The notes beneath the pieces are model-generated. The model saw nothing but the letters and a program-made list of their open reading frames with translations. It ran no database searches and was not told the origin of the DNA. 6,383 nucleotides of DNA from Saprospiraceae bacterium (GTDB lineage Bacteria; Bacteroidota; Bacteroidia; Chitinophagales; Saprospiraceae), in assembly GCA_004297645.1 (NCBI GenBank), contig SCUG01000192.1, positions 1 to 6,383 of the forward strand. The letters are read 5' to 3'. Position numbers and translations under genes: made by a program. Shown here piece by piece: positions 1-6,234 of this stretch. How positions within the stretch are numbered: position 1 is the first letter of the stretch; every line of letters starts with the position of its first letter.

Positions 1-13
1 GCTCTTCCGATCT
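1..13. other. Illumina adapter remnant at contig end
   Basis: The first 13 bases, GCTCTTCCGATCT, are identical to the shared 3' end of the Illumina TruSeq read 1 and read 2 adapters. A chance match of exactly this string at base 1 is very unlikely. They are therefore probably not genomic, and genomic sequence begins at base 14. Codons read across bases 1-13 in the frame of the following gene should not be counted as protein. Confidence 0.93.
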
Positions 14-14
14 T

Positions 15-1664
15 ATCCGGCTGTTGAACCCGACTTTTGGGGAGACCATCGTGGTGACAGGATTGGGTCTTATCGGGCTGATGGCTGCGCAATTGTTGCG
101 GGCCAATGGCTGCCAGGTCATCGGGCTGGATTTCGAAAGCGCCAAAGTGGCGCTGGCCAAACAATGGGGCATCCAGGCTTTTGATGTTTCCGGCGGCAGC
201 AATCCGGCCGGCATCGTCGAAAACCTGACCGGCGGCGTAGGCGCGGATGGCGTACTGATTACTGCCAGCACGAAGGGCAACGAGGTCATTGCGCAGGCCG
301 CACACATGAGCCGCAAGCGGGGGCGCATCGTATTGGTCGGCGTGATAGGGTTGGACATACAGCGTTCGGATTTTTATGAAAAAGAACTGACCTTTCAGGT
401 TTCCTGCTCTTATGGCCCCGGGCGCTACGACGGCAATTACGAAAACAAAGGCCAGGACTATCCCCTACCCTACGTCCGCTGGACGGAGAAAAGGAATTTC
501 GAGGCAGTTTTGAAAGCTATTGCGAACGGTAGCTTAGATGTAAAACCTCTGATTTCGGAAGTCGTGGATGTAAATGACTATGAAAACATTTACAAACACC
601 TGGGGCAATCCAAGTCCATTGCCTCCATTCTCAGGTATTCAGCAGCGGCGGATGTGAATGGCCACACGGTGCCCGTAAAACCACGGAATTTCAAGGGGCA
701 AAAAGGTGTGCTGGGTATCATCGGCGCTGGCAATTTTACCAAAGCTGTGATAGGCCCTGAACTCAAAAAATTAGGGGCCAACGTTAAATACATTGCCAGC
801 GCCAGGGGGCTTTCTGCCACCACCTCAGCCAGGAAGTTCGGCATTGCCTTTTCCACTACAGATACTAAAGTCATCTTCGAAGACCCCGAAGTGGATGCCG
901 TGCTCATCACCACCCGCCACGATTTGCACGCAAGACAGGTGGTTGAAGCATTGGATGCCGGCAAACACGTTTTTGTGGAGAAACCGTTGGCCCTCACTTT
1001 GGAAGAACTCGAACAAGTAGGGCTGGCCTACCAGCGGAATAACAAAACCCTGACCGTCGGATTCAACCGGCGTTTTTCCCCCTTTCTCACCGATGCCAGG
1101 AATCAATTGGGTGAAACAGGCGCTCCCATCAACGTCATAGCCTCCATGAATGCCGGATTCATCCCTTCGGATTCCTGGGTACATGACGTGGAAACCGGCG
1201 GTGGGCGCATCATCGGCGAAGCCTGCCACCTGATTGACCTTATCTCTTTTCTGGCTGGCAGTCTCGTTGAAAGCGTGGTGATGAACGCCCTCGGCCCTAA
1301 TCCGGCAGAAAACACCGATAATGCTTCTATCCTGTTGCGTTACAAGAATGGCTCGCAGGGCGTCATCCAGTATTTTTCAAACGGCAGCAAAGCATACTCA
1401 AAGGAGCGCATCGAGGTATATTCCCAAAACCGGACGATGGTCATAGATAATTTCAAAAAGTCGAAATACTATGGCTTTAAAAAATCCGGTTTAAGCCATT
1501 CGCAGGACAAAGGGCATCGTGAACAGTTCCGGCTATTTATGGAAAGGCTGAAAAACGGCGGCCCGGCAACCATTCCTTTCGAGGAAATTATGAATACCTC
1601 CAGGGCAGCGATTTGTGCCGTGCAATCCTTGAAGGAAGGCAAGTGGGTTGATATTCACCACTAA
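15..1664 (+). CDS. Bi-domain oxidoreductase (MDR C-terminal part + Gfo/Idh/MocA), 5' partial
   Basis: This is a predicted NAD(P)-dependent sugar or sugar-nucleotide oxidoreductase, cytoplasmic, of the fused type found in polysaccharide clusters. Residues are numbered from the TTG at 24. The N-terminal part is the cofactor domain of a medium-chain (zinc-type) dehydrogenase: Rossmann motif VTGLGLIG at 11-18 and acidic D36 at the end of strand 2, suggesting NAD. A second Rossmann fold starts at GIIGAGNF (231-238) and leads into the Gfo/Idh/MocA signature VEKP (318-321) and the GGGRIIGEACHLID segment (392-405, His402). The frame is open through base 15, and the GroES-like zinc domain expected upstream is missing, so the gene is truncated by the contig edge. 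The family is usually about 700 residues (recalled, not measured), so some 150 are lost. The TTG at 24 is internal. The aspartate usually found four residues before the catalytic His is Gly398; I recall this variant as common in the fused subfamily. The last two codons (His-His) and the TAA lie inside a palindromic repeat. Substrate unknown. Confidence 0.9.
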   Translation: MRLLNPTFGETIVVTGLGLIGLMAAQLLRANGCQVIGLDFESAKVALAKQWGIQAFDVSGGSNPAGIVENLTGGVGADGVLITASTKGNEVIAQAAHMSRKRGRIVLVGVIGLDIQRSDFYEKELTFQVSCSYGPGRYDGNYENKGQDYPLPYVRWTEKRNFEAVLKAIANGSLDVKPLISEVVDVNDYENIYKHLGQSKSIASILRYSAAADVNGHTVPVKPRNFKGQKGVLGIIGAGNFTKAVIGPELKKLGANVKYIASARGLSATTSARKFGIAFSTTDTKVIFEDPEVDAVLITTRHDLHARQVVEALDAGKHVFVEKPLALTLEELEQVGLAYQRNNKTLTVGFNRRFSPFLTDARNQLGETGAPINVIASMNAGFIPSDSWVHDVETGGGRIIGEACHLIDLISFLAGSLVESVVMNALGPNPAENTDNASILLRYKNGSQGVIQYFSNGSKAYSKERIEVYSQNRTMVIDNFKKSKYYGFKKSGLSHSQDKGHREQFRLFMERLKNGGPATIPFEEIMNTSRAAICAVQSLKEGKWVDIHH

Positions 1665-1710
1665 GTTCACTAAGCGCACTGAGCTTAGTGCCCTAAGTGT
1701 TCTTAGTGGT
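1657..1710. repeat. 54-nt palindrome of six 9-nt units (3 forward + 3 inverted)
   Basis: The stretch divides exactly into nonamers: ACCACTAAG, TTCACTAAG, CGCACTGAG, then CTTAGTGCC, CTAAGTGTT, CTTAGTGGT. The first three follow NNCACTAAG and the last three follow its reverse complement CTTAGTGNN. The outermost units are perfect complements, and the inner pairs carry a few mismatches. The RNA could form a long imperfect hairpin. It overlaps the end of the bi-domain oxidoreductase and provides its TAA at 1662-1664. The run after the hairpin is A-rich rather than T-rich, so it is not a classical intrinsic terminator for the + strand. It resembles the dispersed CACTAAG-type repeats found between genes in many environmental bacteria. 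Whether it is mobile cannot be seen here. Confidence 0.85.
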
Positions 1711-1736
1711 AAAAAAATCCAAGTGGTAAAAAAATC
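1705..1736. repeat. 15-nt direct repeat with A7 runs, period 17
   Basis: AGTGGTAAAAAAATC occurs at 1705-1719 and again, identically, at 1722-1736, separated by two bases. The first copy shares its AGTGGT with the right end of the adjoining palindrome. The block looks like a small tandem duplication. Each copy contains a GTG followed by an A7 run. The second copy lies just where translation of the following heparinase-like gene would be expected to begin. Confidence 0.85.
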
Positions 1737-1784
1737 ATCAAGAAACTACTCCTATACTTTCACACCCTCCGCTACCTGAAATGG
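1723..1784 (+). other. Probable N-terminal coding extension of the heparinase-like gene
   Basis: The frame of the downstream gene stays open back to a TAA at 1710-1712. From 1734 it reads IIKKLLLYFHTLRYLKWV, which looks like the normal beginning of heparinase II/III proteins from polysaccharide clusters (a short basic-hydrophobic start, then HTLRYLK). No ATG, GTG or TTG lies in frame between 1713 and 1784. The GTG at 1723 is in another frame: it reads GTG GTA AAA AAA TCA and meets TGA at 1777. Its frame is joined to the gene's frame exactly at the A7 run 1728-1734. A missing A in the assembly, or slippage on A AAA AAA, would give a protein beginning MVKKIIKKLL. Rare initiation at CTG 1776 is another possibility. 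Confidence 0.5.
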
Positions 1785-3317
1785 GTGCAAATCAGGTACA
1801 GGATATTTTACTTCCTAAGGAGGAAATGGCGGAGATGGACGGGGTTCAAATACATACCGCCGGAACTTGTGCCGCCATCAGGGAAATTGTCTTTTTCTGC
1901 TGGCATTCCAGCCTATACAAGTTGGCTGGAAGGCAGCCGGTTCAAATTCCTGAACCAGGAAAAGGATTTCAGCGGTGCTGTCCCCTGGGATTTTGACGGG
2001 CACGGAAGGCTGTGGACTTACAACCTGAACTATTTCGAGTACCTGCTTCAGCCGGGGCTGTCGAAAGAACAGGGGTTGAAATTGATAAACGGCTTCCTGG
2101 ACGACTGGGAGAATTTACACACCGGGATTGAGCCATTCCCCACTTCCCTGCGCATCGTTTCGTGGGTCAAGTTTTTAGCAGAGCATCAAATCGGGGACGA
2201 GCGAATTCAGCGTTTCCTGTGGTTGCAAATCGAGGTGCTATCCGACAACTTAGAGTATCATTTACTCGGCAACCACCTTTTGGAAAATGGCTTCGCGCTG
2301 TTGTTCGGGGCGGCCTGGTTTTCGGATTCCGGGATTTACCGAAAGGCTAAGGGAATATTGGCGCCGGAATTGGCGGAGCAAATATTGCCGGATGGCGGTC
2401 ATTTCGAGCGCTCGCCCATGTACCATTGCCTGATTCTGAACCGCCTGCTCGATGCCATCCATTTATTGAAAAACAACCCCACTGTTCCCGGCCGGGAATT
2501 GCTGCCCCTGTTCCAACGGAAAGCAACATCAATGGTGGGCTGGCTGCGGGAAATGCAGTTTGCCAACGGAGAGCTGCCGCTTTTCAACGACAGCGCCAGA
2601 GGTGTCGCACCGGCCCCTTCTCAATTGCTGGCGTACGCAAAAAGGCTGGACATCAGCGGCACAAAAACGAACCTCGAAGAGTCGGGGTACCGCATGATTC
2701 GCCGGAAAAATTACGAGCTGGCGATTGATGCAGGGGATGTCGGGCCGGATTATATCCCCGGACATGCGCACAGCGATACCCTTTCCTTTGAACTTCACAT
2801 CCGGCAACAGCCATTTATCATTGACCCCGGTATTTCAACCTACGAGAAAAATGAGCGGCGCCAATGGGAGCGCTCCACTGCGGCACATAACACTGTGCAA
2901 TTGGGCGCATTGGAACAAACGGAAGTTTGGGGAGGCTTCCGGGTAGCGGGGAGGGCACATGCCCGGATTTTAGAAGAGTCAGAATTTGAAATAAGGGCCA
3001 CACACGACGGGTACCGGAGAATTGGCGCCCGGCACGAACGCACCTTCCAATTTGACGACACCCGGATTTTGATAATTGACGAGGTGAAAGGTGGGGGCAA
3101 GCATGCCGCTAAAGCTCGTTTTCATTTTCACCCTTCGGTAAATGCAACCTTGAAAAACTTCACTGTCGAAACCGATTTCTGGAGTTTACATTTTGCCGGG
3201 GCCGAAAAGGTAGAGGTTCTGGAATACGAATGTGGCGGAGAGTACAACAAACTAACGTCCGCTAAAAAACTGGTTGTAAACTTCCGGCAGACCCTGCAAA
3301 CAACCATTTACAAATGA
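1785..3317 (+). CDS. Heparinase II/III-family (alginate lyase-like) protein
   Basis: This is a predicted polysaccharide lyase, cleaving uronic-acid-containing chains by beta-elimination, or a non-catalytic relative acting in surface-polysaccharide assembly. Numbering is from the GTG at 1785. An alpha-helical toroid fills roughly 70-290, with GNHLLENG (162-169) and ERSPMYH (208-214). A beta-sandwich heparinase II/III domain follows, with GHAHSD (326-331) and DPGISTYE (347-354). By analogy with heparinase III, Asn163, Tyr213 and a histidine of GHAHS (327 or 329) are the likely neutraliser and acid/base residues, and all are present. At 510 residues it is near family length but begins abruptly at MQIRYR, so the start is probably too short and the GTG is only the first usable codon in frame. 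No clear signal peptide is visible, even with the upstream extension, whose residues are strongly basic. A cytoplasmic or inner-membrane-associated role is possible. The last bases overlap the next gene as ATGA, implying translational coupling. The sugar substrate cannot be inferred. Confidence 0.88.
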   Translation: MQIRYRIFYFLRRKWRRWTGFKYIPPELVPPSGKLSFSAGIPAYTSWLEGSRFKFLNQEKDFSGAVPWDFDGHGRLWTYNLNYFEYLLQPGLSKEQGLKLINGFLDDWENLHTGIEPFPTSLRIVSWVKFLAEHQIGDERIQRFLWLQIEVLSDNLEYHLLGNHLLENGFALLFGAAWFSDSGIYRKAKGILAPELAEQILPDGGHFERSPMYHCLILNRLLDAIHLLKNNPTVPGRELLPLFQRKATSMVGWLREMQFANGELPLFNDSARGVAPAPSQLLAYAKRLDISGTKTNLEESGYRMIRRKNYELAIDAGDVGPDYIPGHAHSDTLSFELHIRQQPFIIDPGISTYEKNERRQWERSTAAHNTVQLGALEQTEVWGGFRVAGRAHARILEESEFEIRATHDGYRRIGARHERTFQFDDTRILIIDEVKGGGKHAAKARFHFHPSVNATLKNFTVETDFWSLHFAGAEKVEVLEYECGGEYNKLTSAKKLVVNFRQTLQTTIYK

Positions 3318-4576
3318 AAATCTTATTTCTCTCCGACAACTTCCCCCCTGAAGTGAATGCCCCCGCCAACAGAACCTACGAGCATTGCGCGGAATGGGTA
3401 AAAATGGGAGCAGAGATAACGGTCGTTACCTGTGCACCCAATTTCCCGCAAGGCAGGGTTTACGACGGCTTTAAAAACAGGCTTTTTCAGAAAACAGAAA
3501 TGGACGGTATCCGCGTCATCCGCGTCTGGAGCTATATCAGCCCCAATAAGGGCATCGCCAGGCGAACGCTGGACTATCTGAGCTATGCTTTCATGGCATT
3601 CATCGCCAGCTTATTTATCAAAACGGACTTAATAGTAGCCACTTCTCCGCAGTTTTTTACCGCAGTGAGCGGTTATCTGGCTTCCATTTTTAAACGAAAA
3701 AAGTGGGTCATGGAAGTGCGTGATTTATGGCCCGAATCTATCAAAGCGGTAAATGCCATGAAGGATGGTTTTTATTTTCGGTGGCTGGAACGTCTTGAGT
3801 TGTTTCTTTACCGCAAGGCCCAAAAAGTTGTCGTCGTAACGGATGCTTTCAAACGAAATCTTTCCGGCCGCGGCATTCCGGCATCCAAGATTGAGGTGGT
3901 GAAAAACGGGGTGCGGCTCGACCTGTTCCAGCCTCAGGAAGCAAATAAAAGGCTGGTGGACAAGTACCGTCTCGAAGGGAAGTTTGTAGTGGGATATATC
4001 GGCACGCACGGCATGGCACATTCGCTCGATTTCATTTTGGAAGCCGCCAAGGATGCGCCTGCTGAAGTTCATTTCCTTTTTATCGGCGACGGTGCTGAGA
4101 AGGCCAATCTCGTGGATTTGCACGCTCGCCTAAAACTTGGCAATGTGACCATGATTGATGCCGTACCAAAGTGCGACATTACAGCATTCATCAGCCTGAC
4201 AGATGTAGCCTTAGTTCCTTTGAAAAAGGCGGATATATTTAGAACGGTGATTCCATCGAAGATTTTCGAAAATGCAGCGATGCAAAAACCCATCTTGTTG
4301 GGCGTGGAAGGTGAGTCGAAAGCCATCATAGAAACCTACGGCGCAGGCGCCTGCTTCGAACCGGAGAACAGGACTGACTTTTTGGAGCAACTGAATAAAA
4401 TTTACCTCGACACTGTTTTTTATGAAGCCTGCCAAACCGGCTGCATTAAACTGGCGGAAGATTTTGACCGAAAGAAGCTCGCTACCAAAATGTACGGCAT
4501 ACTTACCAGCATTCATTCCGGCCTGGAATATGAATTCACCAAAAGCCCCCACTTTGAAAAGGCTGGCGCAAACTGA
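3314..4576 (+). CDS. Glycosyltransferase family 4, WbuB-like
   Basis: This is a predicted retaining GT-B glycosyltransferase that moves a sugar from a nucleotide donor onto a lipid-linked or growing glycan at the cytoplasmic face of the inner membrane. The 420-residue product has the usual length. The N-terminal half opens with KILFLSDNFPPEVNAPANR (2-20), the typical acceptor-domain start of this group. A hydrophobic stretch at about 88-103 probably contacts the membrane. EVRDLWPES (134-142) is the hallmark of WbuB-type enzymes such as the E. coli O26 N-acetyl-L-fucosamine transferase. The donor domain has VVKNGV (195-200), VGYIGTHG (226-233) and IPSKIFENAAMQKPIL (313-328), whose acidic residue Glu319 belongs to the nucleotide-sugar site. 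The ATG at 3314 overlaps the stop of the heparinase-like gene by four bases. No Shine-Dalgarno is visible, which fits Bacteroidota. Donor and acceptor are unknown, so no wbuB symbol is given. Confidence 0.92.
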   Translation: MKILFLSDNFPPEVNAPANRTYEHCAEWVKMGAEITVVTCAPNFPQGRVYDGFKNRLFQKTEMDGIRVIRVWSYISPNKGIARRTLDYLSYAFMAFIASLFIKTDLIVATSPQFFTAVSGYLASIFKRKKWVMEVRDLWPESIKAVNAMKDGFYFRWLERLELFLYRKAQKVVVVTDAFKRNLSGRGIPASKIEVVKNGVRLDLFQPQEANKRLVDKYRLEGKFVVGYIGTHGMAHSLDFILEAAKDAPAEVHFLFIGDGAEKANLVDLHARLKLGNVTMIDAVPKCDITAFISLTDVALVPLKKADIFRTVIPSKIFENAAMQKPILLGVEGESKAIIETYGAGACFEPENRTDFLEQLNKIYLDTVFYEACQTGCIKLAEDFDRKKLATKMYGILTSIHSGLEYEFTKSPHFEKAGAN

Positions 4577-4618
4577 CCCGTCCAAATATTTTTAGACATA
4601 GTGAGTGCGACTTGGTCA

Positions 4619-4640
4619 GATTCCCTTCGGGTATGGGAAA
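4619..4640 (+). repeat. Solitary 22-nt palindromic module (forward)
   Basis: A copy of the 22-nt module that also builds the larger repeats at 4653-4800 and 6235-6383, reading GATTCCC, TTC, GGGTATGGGAAA. Its arms TTCCC and GGGTA can nearly pair across a three-base loop. It differs from the copy at 4769-4790 by two bases, at 4629 (T for G) and 4633 (T for A). A separate tight palindrome, GGGTC-A-GACCC, follows at 4645-4655. It sits 43 bases after the glycosyltransferase stop codon. No T-tract follows it, so it is not an obvious terminator. Confidence 0.75.
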
Positions 4641-4652
4641 AGGCGGGTCAGA

Positions 4653-4800
4653 CCCAGTACGCGGGTTTCCATTCCCGCAGGGAAACCGTCCGCATCATGT
4701 GCGTCTCCATCCCCGCAGGACAAACCCGCGAGGCGTGGACGGATTCCCTCCGGGAATGGGAAAAAGGGGATTCCCTGCGGGAATGGGAAAGAGAGTACAA
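4653..4800. repeat. Mosaic palindromic repeat element, copy A
   Basis: A GC-rich non-coding element between the glycosyltransferase and the FAD oxidoreductase. It contains four 22-nt modules: inverted at 4666-4687, a diverged inverted one at about 4704-4726, and forward ones at 4742-4763 and 4769-4790. The outermost arms (4666-4684 and 4771-4790) are complementary except for one bulged base, and CCGTCC (4686-4691) pairs with GGACGG (4737-4742), so the element could fold into a long branched hairpin. A second copy lies at 6235-6383 in the same orientation, about 85% identical by eye; both run on to GAGAG and TACAA. Reading frames through it encode only low-complexity repeats and differ between copies, so it is not a gene. 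The left boundary is approximate. It may be a REP/BIME-like or MITE-like dispersed repeat. Confidence 0.85.
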
Positions 4801-4816
4801 ACCATAAAACCATAAA
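4801..4816 (+). repeat. ACCATAAA tandem repeat abutting a start codon
   Basis: ACCATAAA occurs twice in tandem (4801-4808, 4809-4816), and a third partial unit, ACCATG, contains the ATG of the FAD oxidoreductase at 4820. This A-rich leader takes the place of a Shine-Dalgarno sequence. The repeat also provides an in-frame TAA at 4805, so the ATG at 4820 is the only sensible start. Confidence 0.7.
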
Positions 4817-4819
4817 ACC

Positions 4820-6229
4820 ATGTGTCCTTCTTACTCCCTTTGTATCATCGGCGCCGGCACTTACGGCAGCTACCTCTTGCGGCGGTTAGTCGAAGAATAC
4901 GGGGAGGAGGTGAGCATCACGCTCGTCGAAATCGGGGACGAAACCATCCGGACGGAAGAAGAAACCGGTCTCGCTTCTGAGTCGCCAAATTATAAGTCGC
5001 CGAAGCTGGGGCGCTATTTTGGGTTAGGAGGCACTTCCGATCGCTGGGGAGGCCACCTGATTTTCTTCGACGAGCGCGACAATCCTGGCCACGACCCAGC
5101 GTGGGAGCATATCATCGCCGTCAATGAAAAGCATAAAGAGCGGGTATTGGACAAGTTGCTCGGCAGCCGGCGACCCCGGCTTTTTGACAGTGGCGGCGGT
5201 GGCATCTTCAAGACGGGGGTGTGGCTAAAATACGGACGGCGCAACCTGTTCCGTCACCTGACCCGTCAGCAACTTCAAGATGTGCGGGTACTTAAAAACC
5301 TTCGGGTGACGGGTTTCGCCTACGACGGAGAGCGCATCACCGGAGTTCGTTGCAAGGACCGGCAGGGGCAAGTTCAAACGGTGACGGCGGATGTGTTTTA
5401 CCTGACGGCCGGGGCCATCGAATCGTGCCGGCTGTTGTTGGAGTTTTCGAAGCAAAACCAGGCGCTGGCCGGTACGGATTTGGGCAAGAATGCAGGCGAC
5501 CATGTGTCCACCGAACTTTTTCGCATCCAGGGAAAGCCCGTGGTAAAAGGCACTAACCTTTCTTTTGCTTTCAGAAAAGGAAACCTCGTGACCAAACGCA
5601 TCGTCGTGCATTCGAGCGACGGCAAAACGGGCTACCTGCTCCCCATTTACAACAAAGAAGTGAAGGTGTTTTCTTCCATCAAGCAGCTTTTGTTTGGGCG
5701 TCAAAAATCCGCCTTTCTCCTGCGGGATATTTTGCAGGGCATCCCCTTTCTGGTGATGACATTCCTCCATTTTATTTTTAAGAAAAAACTTTACACCGGG
5801 AAGGTGTGGAGCCTCCAGTTGGACTTGGAACAGGCCACGCCAAACCACCATTCCATTTCGCTGCACCCTGCGTTGAAGGATGCCTTCGGCGAATCGGGGG
5901 TGGCTATTCAATGGTGCGTCACGGAGGACGACCTCCACTCCATGCTGGATATTTCGCAACAGACCGCAGCGATGCTCGCCGCTTCAGGCCTGTCTTTTGT
6001 CCCCATGTTCGAGCAGGATACCGCACACGAAAAAATAGAGGATATTTACCACCCCGTTGGATTCATCCGCATGGGAAATGATGGAAAGGCTTCGGCCGGC
6101 CTGGATTGCAAAGTGAAAGGTACCTCTAATCTATACCACTTTTCCACCGCCTTGTTTCCCTCTGCCAAGTCCATCAATCCTACTGCCGCAGGGTTCTGTT
6201 TGATTGAAGAACATGTGGAAGGGTTATGA
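4820..6229 (+). CDS. GMC-like FAD-dependent oxidoreductase
   Basis: This is a predicted flavoenzyme that oxidises a primary or secondary alcohol, plausibly a sugar hydroxyl, using bound FAD. The 469-residue product opens with the dinucleotide-binding motif IIGAGTYG (9-16) and an acidic residue, Glu37, at the end of strand 2. GLGGTSDRWGG (68-78) and LTAGAIESCRLLL (195-207) are conserved FAD-contact segments of the glucose-methanol-choline family. The C-terminal domain has HPVGFIRMG (411-419) and NLYHFSTALFPSAKSINPT (437-455). His411 and Asn453 occupy the positions of the catalytic His and His/Asn pair of GMC oxidases, so activity is likely. The protein is shorter than typical GMC enzymes of 500-600 residues. 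A hydrophobic stretch, about 308-320 followed by KKK, may touch the membrane. There is no signal peptide. The ATG is fixed by an in-frame TAA 15 bases upstream and has no Shine-Dalgarno. It stands alone between two direct copies of a palindromic repeat, so it may be transcribed separately from the upstream genes. The electron acceptor and substrate are unknown. Confidence 0.88.
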   Translation: MCPSYSLCIIGAGTYGSYLLRRLVEEYGEEVSITLVEIGDETIRTEEETGLASESPNYKSPKLGRYFGLGGTSDRWGGHLIFFDERDNPGHDPAWEHIIAVNEKHKERVLDKLLGSRRPRLFDSGGGGIFKTGVWLKYGRRNLFRHLTRQQLQDVRVLKNLRVTGFAYDGERITGVRCKDRQGQVQTVTADVFYLTAGAIESCRLLLEFSKQNQALAGTDLGKNAGDHVSTELFRIQGKPVVKGTNLSFAFRKGNLVTKRIVVHSSDGKTGYLLPIYNKEVKVFSSIKQLLFGRQKSAFLLRDILQGIPFLVMTFLHFIFKKKLYTGKVWSLQLDLEQATPNHHSISLHPALKDAFGESGVAIQWCVTEDDLHSMLDISQQTAAMLAASGLSFVPMFEQDTAHEKIEDIYHPVGFIRMGNDGKASAGLDCKVKGTSNLYHFSTALFPSAKSINPTAAGFCLIEEHVEGL

Positions 6230-6234
6230 GATTG

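Noticed and set aside
24..26. TTG as the start codon of the first gene
   Set aside because: The frame stays open through base 15 with family-like residues, no upstream ribosome-binding sequence fits, and the zinc domain is missing, so the gene runs off the contig.
1657..1717. Intrinsic terminator after the bi-domain oxidoreductase
   Set aside because: The hairpin is long but is followed by seven A, not T, on the + strand, and no T-tract follows it on the - strand either.
1753..1760. Bacteroidota-type -7 promoter box (TAnnTTTG) before the heparinase-like gene
   Set aside because: TATACTTT matches only 5 of 8 positions, has no convincing TTG partner, and lies in sequence that is probably coding.
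1781..1996. 71-codon frame with a strong Shine-Dalgarno-like AAGGAGG at 1817-1823 ahead of an in-frame ATG at 1826
   Set aside because: It overlaps the well-supported heparinase-like gene in another frame. The purine run encodes its Leu-Arg-Arg-Lys segment, and the peptide has no recognisable features.
4577..4660. Promoter for the FAD oxidoreductase
   Set aside because: No TAnnTTTG or sigma-70-like pair could be found in the spacer; only repeat modules and a GGGTC-A-GACCC palindrome are visible.
4619..4790. CRISPR array
   Set aside because: The 22-nt modules alternate in orientation and have irregular spacing with no unique equal-length spacers; no cas gene is nearby.
4601..4889. Small proteins rich in FPxGMGK/FPFPQG-like repeats between the glycosyltransferase and the FAD oxidoreductase, on both strands
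   Set aside because: They are translations of the palindromic repeat, are open in several frames at once, and are not conserved in the second copy.
5225..5959. 244-codon frame on the minus strand
   Set aside because: It lies wholly inside the FAD oxidoreductase gene, shows no family motifs, and is the kind of antisense frame expected from its codon usage.
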